A stretch of DNA of 64,000 nt from positions 2,170,001 through 2,234,000 of the forward strand of contig NZ_JALN02000001.1 in NCBI RefSeq assembly GCF_000559085.1, read 5' to 3'. Shown piece by piece: positions 1 to 8,800 of this stretch. How positions within the stretch are numbered: position 1 is the stretch's first letter; each line of letters starts with the position of its first letter. A program made the translations under genes and the position numbers. This DNA is from Mycolicibacterium aromaticivorans JS19b1 = JCM 16368. Lineage in GTDB: Bacteria > Actinomycetota > Actinomycetes > Mycobacteriales > Mycobacteriaceae. The notes beneath the pieces were generated by a model. That model was given only the letters and a program-made list of their open reading frames with translations, had not been told where the DNA came from and did not search any database.

Positions 1-1
1 C

Positions 2-106
2 CTCGAGGTGTATCCCGACGGCGGTATGGCGCGGCTGCGATTGTTCGGCCGGCTCACCGAGACGGGACTGCGCCGGGTCGCCGACAAGTGGGCCGCGGCG
101 TCGTGA
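2..106 (+). CDS. alc: Allantoicase, C-terminal end (partial)
   Basis: Only the last 34 codons and the stop are in the window; the gene begins upstream. The peptide carries the Y-P-D-G-G-M-A-R-L-R stretch typical of the end of allantoicases, enzymes that hydrolyse allantoate to ureidoglycolate and urea. The stop at 104-106 is one base before the ATG of the allantoinase-like gene, so the two are probably one operon. Assignment rests on this short motif and on the ureide-catabolism neighbours. Confidence 0.65.
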   Translation, partial: LEVYPDGGMARLRLFGRLTETGLRRVADKWAAAS

Positions 107-107
107 G

Positions 108-1025
108 ATGAGCTATCCGAGGGACATGGTCGGCTACGGACGCACACCCCCGCATCCGCACTGGCCGGGCGACGCCGCGATCGCGGTGCAATTCGTGCTC
201 AATTACGAAGAGGGCGCTGAAAACAGTGTGCTCGACGGAGATCCGAACTCGGAGACCTTCCTGTCCGAGATGACACCGGCCGAGGCCTTCCCCAACCGGC
301 ACATGAGCATGGAGTCGCTCTACGAGTACGGCTCGCGCGCGGGACTGTGGCGGCTGCTCCGGCTTTTCGAGCGCCGCGGTATCCCGCTGACGGTCTTCGC
401 AGTAGCGATGGCCATGCAGCGAAATAGCGAGGCCGTGGCGGCTTTCGGTGAGCTAGGCCATGAGATCGCCTGCCATGGACTGCGATGGAAGTCCTACCAG
501 TCGGTCGACCGGGACACTGAGCGGGCGGACATGGCGCAGGCGGTCGAGATCCTGCGGGATCTCACCGGCGCAGCACCGCTGGGGTGGTACACCGGCCGCG
601 ATTCGCCGCACACGCGCGGGCTCGTCGTGGAACACGGCGGCTTCATCTACGACTCCGACTCCTACGCCGACGACCTGCCGTACTGGGTGGAAGTTCACGG
701 CCGCCACCATCTCGTCGTGCCCTACACGCTGGACACCAACGACATGCGATTTGCCTCTGCCGCAGGCTTTTCCAACGGTGATGAGTTCTTCGCCCACCTG
801 CGCGACGCGTTCGACGTGCTCTACGCCGAGGGCTGCGCGGGCGCCCCGAAGATGCTGTCCATCGGGCTGCATTGCCGGCTGGCCGGGCGTCCGGCGCGCA
901 CCGCGGCGCTCGAACGGTTCTGTGACCACGTCCAGTCCCACGATCGGGTCTGGATCGCCCGCCGTATCGAGATCGCCGACCACTGGCGCAGGACTCACCC
1001 CGCCGGCGGATCACCGGTCCGATAG
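108..1025 (+). CDS. puuE: PuuE-type allantoinase (polysaccharide-deacetylase fold)
   Basis: A 305-residue protein, the usual size for the cofactor-independent allantoinases related to chitin/polysaccharide deacetylases (PuuE). These open the hydantoin ring of allantoin to give allantoate. Visible family features are the N-terminal Y-P-R-D-M-V-G-Y-G-R segment, the F-V-L-N-Y-E-E-G motif (residues about 28-35), the E-I-A-C-H-G-L-R-W motif (about 118-126), and W-Y-T-G-R-D-S-P near residue 160. It directly follows the allantoicase end and overlaps the convergent racemase gene by 31 bp. It is a cytosolic enzyme with no signal peptide. The ATG start is two codons after the previous stop. Confidence 0.88.
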   Translation: MSYPRDMVGYGRTPPHPHWPGDAAIAVQFVLNYEEGAENSVLDGDPNSETFLSEMTPAEAFPNRHMSMESLYEYGSRAGLWRLLRLFERRGIPLTVFAVAMAMQRNSEAVAAFGELGHEIACHGLRWKSYQSVDRDTERADMAQAVEILRDLTGAAPLGWYTGRDSPHTRGLVVEHGGFIYDSDSYADDLPYWVEVHGRHHLVVPYTLDTNDMRFASAAGFSNGDEFFAHLRDAFDVLYAEGCAGAPKMLSIGLHCRLAGRPARTAALERFCDHVQSHDRVWIARRIEIADHWRRTHPAGGSPVR

Positions 1026-1723
1026 CGCTTTTTCGGCGGTGTCGCGTACTCGCCCAGCTTGGACGTGCGCAGGCCCATGGTCACCAGCGACTGGACCGTC
1101 AGGGTTGCGGCGGTGACCCCGTCTATGACGGGCACACCCAATTCGGCGGAGATCTCGGCACACATGTCCGCCATACCGGCGCATCCCAGCACCACGACAT
1201 CGGACCCGTCGGCCTCCAGAGCGTCACGGCAGGCCTCGGTGACGACCTTGCGCGCGTTCGGGTCGCTGTCCAGATCGAGTACCGGAATCTCGCAGGCATG
1301 GATACCCCGGCAGAACCGTTGCATGCCATAGCGTTCGGCTAGGCGCGCCGACTGGCCGATGGTTCGCGCAAGGGTGGTCACTATGCTGAACCCACTGCCG
1401 AGGTGGCTGGCCGTCTGCATCGCGGCCTCCGCGATACCGATGACAGGTCCGGCCGCCACCTCCCGTGCGGCGTCGAGGCCAGGATCACCGAAACAGGCGA
1501 TCACGTAGCCGTCGACACCCTCCCGTTCACCTCGCCGCACCGCCCGCAGCACGCCAGGAACAGACAGCGCCTCGTCGTAGTGGCTCTCGATCGACTCCGG
1601 TCCGATCTCGGAGGTTATTCCGGTGATGGCCACGCCGGATCCGGCCACCGCCCCGGCGCAGTGGGCAATTGTGTCGGTCATGGCTCCGGTGGTGTTGGGA
1701 TTGATCACCCAGATCCGGGTCAC
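995..1723 (-). CDS. Asp/Glu/hydantoin racemase family (probable allantoin/hydantoin racemase)
   Basis: From the GTG at 1723 the product has 242 residues and begins with the R-I-W-V-I-N-P-N-T-T motif of the Asp/Glu/hydantoin racemase family. The two catalytic cysteines of this family are visible: one in the V-I-A-C-F-G-D segment (about residue 75) and one in V-V-L-G-C-A-G-M (about residue 182). The GTG overlaps the stop of the permease gene by four bases (GTGA), so the pair is translationally coupled. In a ureide cluster the natural role is interconversion of allantoin enantiomers. The frame stays open well upstream of this GTG, but the conserved N-terminus fixes the start. Confidence 0.85.
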   Translation of the reverse strand: MTRIWVINPNTTGAMTDTIAHCAGAVAGSGVAITGITSEIGPESIESHYDEALSVPGVLRAVRRGEREGVDGYVIACFGDPGLDAAREVAAGPVIGIAEAAMQTASHLGSGFSIVTTLARTIGQSARLAERYGMQRFCRGIHACEIPVLDLDSDPNARKVVTEACRDALEADGSDVVVLGCAGMADMCAEISAELGVPVIDGVTAATLTVQSLVTMGLRTSKLGEYATPPKKRYRTGDPPAG

Positions 1724-3270
1724 GGAAGCGGGGCGACCGCGAGTTTGGTGCGCGTCGCGAGCACGTAGTAGATGGCCAGCCCCAACCCGCACCCGATGAA
1801 CCAGCTGTACTGCGCGGCGGTATGCATGCCCGGCACTCCGACAGCCAGCACCGGGACCACCGCGACCAGAGCCGAGACAGCCGTGGCTATCACCGCCGCT
1901 GGGTTGTAACCCTTCTTGTACCAATAGGTTCCGTCCTCGGCGAGGGTGAACAGAGCATCGACGTTCACCCTCTGCTTGTGGATCAGGTAGTAGTGGCCGA
2001 TCAACACGCCGAACAGCGGGCCGATGAACGCACCGAGCGTCTCCAATGTGTAGTGGATGACTTCGGGATTGTTGTAGAGGTTCCACGGCGTGATGAGCAC
2101 CGAGCCGACGGCGGCGATCATTCCGCCCGCACGCCAGCTGATCCGCTGCGGGCTGACGTTGGAGAAGTCAAAAGCCGGCGAGATGAAGTTTGCGACGATG
2201 TTGATACCGATGGTGGCGATGGTGAAGGTCAACGCTCCCAGCACGATTGCGAAGGTGGAGTCGATCTTGGCCACGGTCGCGACAGGATCGGTGATCAGCT
2301 CCCCGAAGACCGGCACCGTGAGCGAGGCGGTGACCACCACCAGGATGGAGAAGACCAGGAAGTTCACCGGCAGTCCGAGAAAGTTGCCCCGCTTGACGGC
2401 CGCGAACGACTTGCCATAGCGGGCGAAGTCTCCGAAGTTCAGCATCGGGCCCGAGAAGTAAGACACCACCAGGGCGATGGCGCCGAGCATGACCGGCACG
2501 GCGTCCAGACCCGTGTACTTCACGTCACCCAGGTTGAGATCGATTGCGCCCCAACCGGCTTTGTAGATCAGATAGCCGCACAGCATGAACATCACCACGT
2601 ACACCGCGGGACCGCAGAAGTCGATGAACTTGCGGATGGATTCCATCCCACGCCAGAAGACGCAGGCCTGCAGGACCCAGAGCAGCAGGAAACTTCCCCA
2701 GCCGAGGAACGGTAGCCCGAGAAATCCGTGCTGGTTGACGTCGGCGTACGGCGCAAGTCCGGGAAAAAGTTTGAGCAGTACGACATCCAGTGCGGCCGAG
2801 GCAAGGTAGGTCTGAATCCCGTACCAGGCCACTGCGATCAGACCGCGAATGATGGCGGGGATGTTCGCACCGAGCACGCCGAAGACGCTGCGGCAGATCA
2901 CCGGATACGGCACGCCGGTGGCCTGGCTGGGCTTGGCCACCAGGTTGCAGAAGATGTTGACGATCACGATGCCGATGAGCAGTGCGATCAGGACCTGCCA
3001 ACTGGCGAGGCCGAGGGCGAACAGGCTGCCCGCCGTGACGTAACCCCCGACGCTGTGTACATCGGACATCCAAAAGGCGAAGATGTTGTAAGAACTCCAG
3101 TGCTGCGTGCGCAGCGGGGCCAAATCCTCGTTGGTCAGACGCGGGTCGTAGCCCGGCTTGATCAATCCGCCGCCAACCGGGTGACCGGCTGCTTCCACGA
3201 TGTCGCCGGCGCCGACAACGGCGCCGGGCGGCAGGTCTTTCACGCTCTGCGGTGTGTCGATGTCGGTCAT
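1720..3270 (-). CDS. NCS1-family allantoin/nucleobase permease
   Basis: A 516-residue integral membrane protein with about twelve hydrophobic segments, the usual NCS1 (nucleobase:cation symporter-1) size and layout. The N-terminal P-L-R-T-Q-H-W-S-S-Y-N-I-F-A-F-W-M region is characteristic of the family, followed by the first helix with V-G-G-Y-V-T-A-G-S. Members include allantoin (PucI), uracil and hydantoin (Mhp1) transporters; position next to allantoinase, allantoicase and racemase genes argues for allantoin. It is the first gene of a two-gene minus-strand unit with the racemase, and the GntR regulator lies just upstream on the same strand. Confidence 0.87.
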   Translation of the reverse strand: MTDIDTPQSVKDLPPGAVVGAGDIVEAAGHPVGGGLIKPGYDPRLTNEDLAPLRTQHWSSYNIFAFWMSDVHSVGGYVTAGSLFALGLASWQVLIALLIGIVIVNIFCNLVAKPSQATGVPYPVICRSVFGVLGANIPAIIRGLIAVAWYGIQTYLASAALDVVLLKLFPGLAPYADVNQHGFLGLPFLGWGSFLLLWVLQACVFWRGMESIRKFIDFCGPAVYVVMFMLCGYLIYKAGWGAIDLNLGDVKYTGLDAVPVMLGAIALVVSYFSGPMLNFGDFARYGKSFAAVKRGNFLGLPVNFLVFSILVVVTASLTVPVFGELITDPVATVAKIDSTFAIVLGALTFTIATIGINIVANFISPAFDFSNVSPQRISWRAGGMIAAVGSVLITPWNLYNNPEVIHYTLETLGAFIGPLFGVLIGHYYLIHKQRVNVDALFTLAEDGTYWYKKGYNPAAVIATAVSALVAVVPVLAVGVPGMHTAAQYSWFIGCGLGLAIYYVLATRTKLAVAPLP

Positions 3271-3323
3271 TGCCGGACGCTATCGACGGTGCGTTTCCCC
3301 GGTATTTCCGGTGAACTACCCGG

Positions 3324-4046
3324 CTATTGCGCCGAAGATATATCCGCCGGCAGGAACAGCCCGGTGTCCGTCGGCAACGCTGCAATCACGGAATTCAGGC
3401 GTTGGGCGTGCAGCCCGGCAACAGTGAGCAGCTGTTCGGAGTCGCAGGCCAGGAACGCGAGCACCATCTCACGGTGGTCGCCATGCAGGGCAGCCCGGGC
3501 CGACGGCGCGACATGCACCATGGACTGCACGGGTTCGGTCATGTTCCATGCCGATTCGAGCATGTGCAGCAGACGGAACATGCGCGACGGCCGGCTCAAC
3601 GAGAGATGGAACTGCCGGCTTTGCCGGTGATAGGTCAACGGATCGTCGTCATCGACGGCCCGCTGCAGGGCGTCGTTCGCCGCGACGATCGCCGCCCGGT
3701 CGGCGTCGGTGGCGTTGGCGACGGCGGACACCAACGCCGCTGCCTCCAAAGTCTCACGCACGATGTACATTTCGCGCAGTTCCTGAACCGTGAGCTGTGC
3801 GACGGTGTACCCGGAGTTGGACCGGTGCGCGACCAACCCCTCTCCGATCAGCGTCTTGAGCGACTCCCGTACCGGGATCTGGCTCACCCCGAACAGATCC
3901 GCCACCTCGGCCAGCGGGATCGGTGTCCCGGGCGCGACGGCGCCGTCAAGGATGACGCGCCTCAATTCGTCGAGAATGGCCTGTTGCGGGCTGCCCGGGT
4001 GGTCGACCACCAGCCGATCGAGGAGTGCCGACCGTCGTCGCAGCAT
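3324..4046 (-). CDS. GntR-family regulator with FCD domain
   Basis: A 240-residue transcription factor. Residues about 18-85 form a winged helix: the segment A-D-L-F-G-V-S-Q-I-P-V-R-E-S-L-K is the GntR recognition region. The C-terminal part is the all-helical FCD ligand domain, with metal-site residues spread over R-E-T-L-E, the H-x-x-x-R-Q-F-H segment and a late H. FCD regulators respond to small carboxylates or catabolic intermediates. Its place 53 bp upstream of the permease suggests it controls the allantoin cluster, which is an inference. The effector cannot be read from sequence. Confidence 0.87.
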   Translation of the reverse strand: MLRRRSALLDRLVVDHPGSPQQAILDELRRVILDGAVAPGTPIPLAEVADLFGVSQIPVRESLKTLIGEGLVAHRSNSGYTVAQLTVQELREMYIVRETLEAAALVSAVANATDADRAAIVAANDALQRAVDDDDPLTYHRQSRQFHLSLSRPSRMFRLLHMLESAWNMTEPVQSMVHVAPSARAALHGDHREMVLAFLACDSEQLLTVAGLHAQRLNSVIAALPTDTGLFLPADISSAQ

Positions 4047-4093
4047 CGGGTCACGTTAGGCGCAGTATGTTTCAGCGGTGCTACGGCTGCGGC

Positions 4094-4465
4094 CTAGCCG
4101 GCCGCCCACTGCTTGGCCTGCTCGAGCTCGCCGAGGCCGAACACCGCGACGTCACCGGGCATCAGCCAGCCCACCGCGTGAATGGTGTGGACCACCCACT
4201 CCTTGTCGCTGACCACCGCGACCCGTTTGAAATCGCCGTGACGGGTGAACAGCGTGCCCAGGCCGAGCTTGAGATCCTCCACCAGACCGCCGGGGCCGAA
4301 CCCCTGGTAGTCGGAGTCGATGACTTCGACGATCCGGATGTCGCCACCCACCTTCATCAGGTCGTCCATGGCCGGCTTGAACGCCGTGAGGTCGTCGCCG
4401 CTCACCCGGCCCGACACCCGAATGCCCGTCACACCCTCGGGCATGCCGGAAAGGACTTCGATCAT
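4094..4465 (-). CDS. SpoIIAA-like STAS-domain protein
   Basis: A 123-residue single-domain protein. The sequence M-I-E-V-L-S-G-M-P-E-G-V-T-G-I-R-V-S-G-R, followed by alternating beta and alpha segments and ending in an A-x-x-W pattern, fits the SpoIIAA-like family, which has a STAS/SEC14-like fold. Members are small cytosolic proteins of mostly unknown role, possibly lipid or anti-sigma related. It has no clear operon partner: 47 bp separate it from the GntR gene and 114 bp from the TerC gene, all on the minus strand. Confidence 0.7.
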   Translation of the reverse strand: MIEVLSGMPEGVTGIRVSGRVSGDDLTAFKPAMDDLMKVGGDIRIVEVIDSDYQGFGPGGLVEDLKLGLGTLFTRHGDFKRVAVVSDKEWVVHTIHAVGWLMPGDVAVFGLGELEQAKQWAAG

Positions 4466-4579
4466 CGCTTAAGCGTAGAACCGCGCCCGCTCAGACGGCC
4501 GAGATTCGCAGCGTTCGTGGATTCGGTTCAGGGCGGCCCGCGCCCGGTGGACACAGATCGCCGGCGGGTCCGACCGAGA

Positions 4580-5572
4580 TCAGCGCGGTGCGGCCGAGCT
4601 TTTCCGGCGTTTGTCGACCACCCGGGTCTTGATCAGGCTGGCGACCATGGTCAGGAACAGCGTCAGGATGATGACCGCCAGGCTCAGCAGCGTCGGGATC
4701 TGCGGGACGTGTAAGCCGGCACCCCCGTTGATGAACGGCAACTCGTTCTCGTGCAGCGCATGCAGGACGAGCTTGACCCCGATGAAGAACAGGATGAAGG
4801 CCAGGCCCTGCGACAGATAGACCAGGCGGTTGAGCAGATCACCCAGCAGGAAGTACAGCTGGCGCAATCCCATCAGCGCGAACAGGTTCGCGGTGAAGAC
4901 GATGTAGGGCTCGCGGGTCAGGCCGTAGATCGCCGGAATCGAGTCCAGCGCGAACAGCAGATCGGTGGTCCCCAACGCGACGATGACCAGAAACATCGGG
5001 GTCATCAGACGCTTGCCGCCCTCTTTGAGATAGAGCTTCAAGCCGTCCCATCTGTCGGTGGTCGGCACGTATTTGCGGGCCAGGCGCACCACGGTGTTCT
5101 CGGCATCGTCGTCGTGCTGGGTGTCACGAGCCAGCCGGATCGCGGTGTACACCAGGAACGCGCCGAAAATGTAGAAAATCCACGAAAACTGTTGAATGGC
5201 AACCGCACCCAGCGCGATGAAGATGCCGCGGAAGATCAGCGCCAGCACGATGCCGATCAGAAGCGCCTCTTGCTGATAGATCTTGGGCACCTTGAAGCTG
5301 GCCATGATGATGATGAAGATGAACAGGTTGTCCACCGACAGGCTGTACTCGGTGAGCCAGCCCGCGTAGAACTCCAGGCCGAACTGGCCACCGTGGAAAT
5401 TCCACACCCACAGGCCGAACGCGATGGCCAGGCCGATGTAGAACGACAGATAGATGCCGCACTCACGCATCGTCGGTTCGTGCGGGCGCCGCGCGATGAA
5501 GATCACGTCGAACAGCAGCACCGCGACCGTCACGCCGATGGTGATGAACCATTCGAGCGGTGTCACATTCAT
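4580..5572 (-). CDS. TerC-family membrane protein (probable metal exporter)
   Basis: From the ATG at 5572 (GGAGG six bases upstream) the protein has 330 residues and about eight to nine transmembrane helices. The family hallmarks are visible: E-Y-S-L-S-V-D-N-L-F-I-F in the third helix and F-A-L-D-S-I-P-A-I in a later one, each with a membrane-embedded acidic residue. TerC/Alx proteins are implicated in Mn2+ export and in supplying exported metalloenzymes with metal. The leader carries a likely yybP-ykoY Mn2+ riboswitch, which strongly supports a manganese role. The gene is divergent from the Pls-like synthetase. Confidence 0.9.
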   Translation of the reverse strand: MNVTPLEWFITIGVTVAVLLFDVIFIARRPHEPTMRECGIYLSFYIGLAIAFGLWVWNFHGGQFGLEFYAGWLTEYSLSVDNLFIFIIIMASFKVPKIYQQEALLIGIVLALIFRGIFIALGAVAIQQFSWIFYIFGAFLVYTAIRLARDTQHDDDAENTVVRLARKYVPTTDRWDGLKLYLKEGGKRLMTPMFLVIVALGTTDLLFALDSIPAIYGLTREPYIVFTANLFALMGLRQLYFLLGDLLNRLVYLSQGLAFILFFIGVKLVLHALHENELPFINGGAGLHVPQIPTLLSLAVIILTLFLTMVASLIKTRVVDKRRKSSAAPR

Positions 5573-5576
5573 AGAA

Positions 5577-5607
5577 GACCTCCGGGCGTCACAAAACGTC
5601 CGAGGTC
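5577..5607 (-). promoter_or_regulatory. Alternative hairpin hiding the terC ribosome site
   Basis: On the minus strand GACCTC(GG), complement of 5602-5607, is the 3' strand of the riboswitch closing stem. It is also complementary to GAGGTC (complement of 5577-5582), which contains the ribosome-binding site of the TerC gene. The pairing extends to 8 bp with one bulged base. The two pairings are mutually exclusive. This suggests that metal-bound aptamer frees the ribosome site and free RNA hides it. Pairing is seen directly; the mechanism is inferred. Confidence 0.55.
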
Positions 5608-5700
5608 TCTTCCGCCGAGCAAAGCCCGGCCCGCGGCACCGGACGACCGACGTTGGCCGCCGTGGTGACGACACCGCGACGAAGGAATACTCCCCTCTGC
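5601..5700 (-). promoter_or_regulatory. Probable yybP-ykoY (Mn2+-sensing) riboswitch upstream of terC-like gene
   Basis: On the minus strand the leader has the two conserved ends of the yybP-ykoY element: GGGGAGTA (5' side, complement of 5688-5695) and GAGACCTC (3' side, complement of 5601-5608). Between them lie GTCGTCAC and CCGGTGCC arms that could form the paired legs of the aptamer. The family commonly controls TerC/Alx, P-type ATPase and MntP-type genes. Recognition is by eye; a covariance-model search would settle it and fix the limits. Confidence 0.72.
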
Positions 5701-5810
5701 CAGCAGTCTGTCAGGTCGGCGCACCCAGCAGCAAACCGAACGAAGGATCGCCTCGGTCACCGGCCGCGTCCGGCACCGCGATGTCAACGAGGCGGCCTAG
5801 GATCCTCGTC

Positions 5811-8800
5811 GTGGCGACGCCGGAAATTCCCCCGCAATACCTGTTGTCGGAGCAGGCACCGCCCCCGCGCACCCTCATCGACATCCTCTACGACACCGCC
5901 AATCGGTACCCCGAGGCCGCCGCCATCGACGACGGCACGGTGCAGTTGACTTACGCCGAGCTGATCGCCGATATCGAGGAGAGCGTCGAATGGCTGGCCG
6001 CCCGCGGCATCGGCCGCGGCGACCGGATCGGCATCCGGATGCCGTCCGGCAGTTACGCCCTCTACGTCGCGATCCTGTCCACGCTGGCCGCCGGGGCCGC
6101 CTACGTCCCGGTCGACGCCGACGACCCCGATGAGCGCGCCGAGCTGGTGTTCAACGAGGCCGGCGTGGTCGCCGTCATCACCGAGGCCGGCCTGACCCGC
6201 GGGCCGGGTTCGTCGCGCGGATGGCGGGCGACGGCCCCACTGGGTCGCGACGACGCGTGGATCATCTTCACCTCCGGATCCACCGGAACCCCCAAAGGTG
6301 TCGCAGTCACCCACCGCAACGCGGCGGCGTTCGTCGACGCCGAGGCGCGAATGTTCCTGCAGAGCAATCCGATCGGACCCGCTGACCGAGTGCTGGCCGG
6401 TTTGTCGGTGGCGTTCGACGCCTCCTGTGAGGAGATGTGGCTGGCCTGGCGGTACGGCGCATGTCTGGTGCCTGCGCCCCGCGCCCTGGTGCGCAGCGGC
6501 ATGGACCTCGGGCCGTGGCTGGTGGCGCGGGACATCACGGTGGTGTCCACGGTGCCGACGCTGGCGTCGCTGTGGCCGGCCGAGGCGCTGGAAGCGGTGC
6601 GGCTGCTGATCTTCGGCGGTGAAGCCTGCCCGCCCGAGTTGGCCGAACGGCTCGCGGTCGAAGGCCGCGAGGTGTGGAACACCTACGGCCCGACGGAGGC
6701 AACCGTGGTGGCCAGCGCCGCCCGCCTCGACGGCCGCGGCCCGGTCAGCATCGGGCGCCCGCTACCGGGCTGGGACCTGGCGGTGGTCGACGCCACCGGC
6801 GCCCCCGTCGCTCTCGGCGAGGTGGGCGAGCTGGTGATCGGCGGGGTCGGCCTGGCCCGCTACCTGGATCCGGAGAAAGACGCCGAGAAGTACGCGCCGA
6901 TGCCGTCGCTGGAGTGGGCGCGGGCCTACCGCAGCGGCGACCTCGTCCGGCTGGAAACCGACGGACTGTATTTTCAGGGTCGCGCCGACGATCAGGTCAA
7001 GGTCGGCGGACGCCGCATCGAACTCGGCGAGGTCGACTCGGCGTTGGTGAACCTGCCCGGCGTCAGCGGCGCCGCAGCAGCGGTGCGGCGCACCGCCAGC
7101 GGCACTCCGATGCTCGTCGGCTACATCGCCAGCGCCAATCCCGATTTCGACCTCTCAGCGGCCCGGACCCACCTGGCCGAGGCCCTGCCCGCCGCGCTGG
7201 TGCCGCGCCTGGTGCTGCTCGACGAGCTGCCGACCCGGACCTCGGGCAAGGTCGATCGCAACGCGCTGCCCTGGCCGCCGCCGGGCTATCAGGACTCCGA
7301 ACCCGACCTGGGCGGCACCATGGGCTGGCTGGCCGGGTTGTGGCGCGACGTCCTTGGCGCCGTCGTGGACGGCCCGGAGGCGGACTTCTTCGCGCTCGGC
7401 GGCGGCTCGCTGTCGGCGGCTCAGCTGGTGGCCGCGCTGCGCGAGCGCTACCCGCAGCTGACCGTCGCCCAGCTCTACGACCACCCCCGGCTGGGGTCGC
7501 TGGCCGAATTCCTCGACGAGCAGAAGCCGGCGGCCGCGGTCACCCCACGCCACGTCACGCCCACGCCGGTGACGACGCAGGCGGCCCAGGTGCTGTTGTC
7601 GGTGCCGCTGGCCACGCTGACCGGGCTGCAATGGGTGACGTGGCTGGCGCTGATCAACAACGTCGCCGCCGCGGTGCATCCGCTGCCCTGGCTTTCACCG
7701 GTCAACTGGTGGCTGGTGGCGGTGGCCTTTGTCCTGTTCATCACCCCGATCGGCCGGATGGGCATCGCTGTGCTGGGCGCGCGAACCCTGCTGTCCGGAC
7801 TGGAGCCGGGCACCTATCGGCGGGGCGGATCCGAACATTTGCGGGTGTGGCTGGCCGAACGGCTGGCCGACGCCAGCGGCGCCGAGAACCTCGCGGGTGC
7901 GCCGTGGCTGGTGTACTACGCACGAGCGCTGGGTAACAAGATCGGGAAAGGCGTGGATCTGCATTCGGCGCCCCCGGTGACCGGCATGCTCACGCTCGGC
8001 CACCGGGTTTCCATCGAACCGGAGGTCGACCTGACCGGGCATTGGATCGACGGCGACCTTTTCCACGTCGGCCCGATCAGCGTCGGCAACGACGCCAGCA
8101 TCGGGGCACGCACCACGCTGTTCCCGGGTGCCGTCGTCGGGAAGAACGCCGACGTCGCGCCCGGCTCGGGCGTGGTCGGCAAGGTGAAGAACGGCCAGTA
8201 CTGGAAGGGTTCGCCGGCGGTGAAGTCCGGCAAGGCCCGCCATCCGTGGCCGGAGCACCGGCCGCCGCGCGCCGCCCTGTGGGTGGCCGTCTACGGGGTG
8301 ACGTCCATGCTCCTCGGCGCGGTGCCACTGCTGGCGCTGGCGATCGGATTGGGTGTGCTGGTCTGGCCGGCTCGGCGCAGTGCGACGCTGGATTCGGCCC
8401 TGGCCGCGGCGGCGCCGTGGATTCCGGTGGCCGCGCTGGTCGCACTGGTGGTGTACGCAGCCTTCACAGTCGTGGCTGTGCGGATTCTCGCGATCGGGCT
8501 GCGCGAGGGCTATCACCCGGTGCGCAGCCGGGTGGGCTGGCAGTTGTGGACCACCGAACGGCTGATGGACGCCGCCCGCAACTATCTGTTCCCCGTCTAC
8601 GCCAGCCTGCTCACCCCGTGGTGGCTGCGGGCGCTCGGGGCGAAAGTGGGCCGCAACACCGAGATTTCGACCGCATTGCTGACCCCGAAGTTCACTGTCG
8701 TCGAGGACGGCGCATTTCTGGCCGACGACACGATGGTGGCCTCCTACGAATTGGGCGGCGGCTGGATCCATGTCGCCAAGGCCACCGTCGGCAAGCGCGC

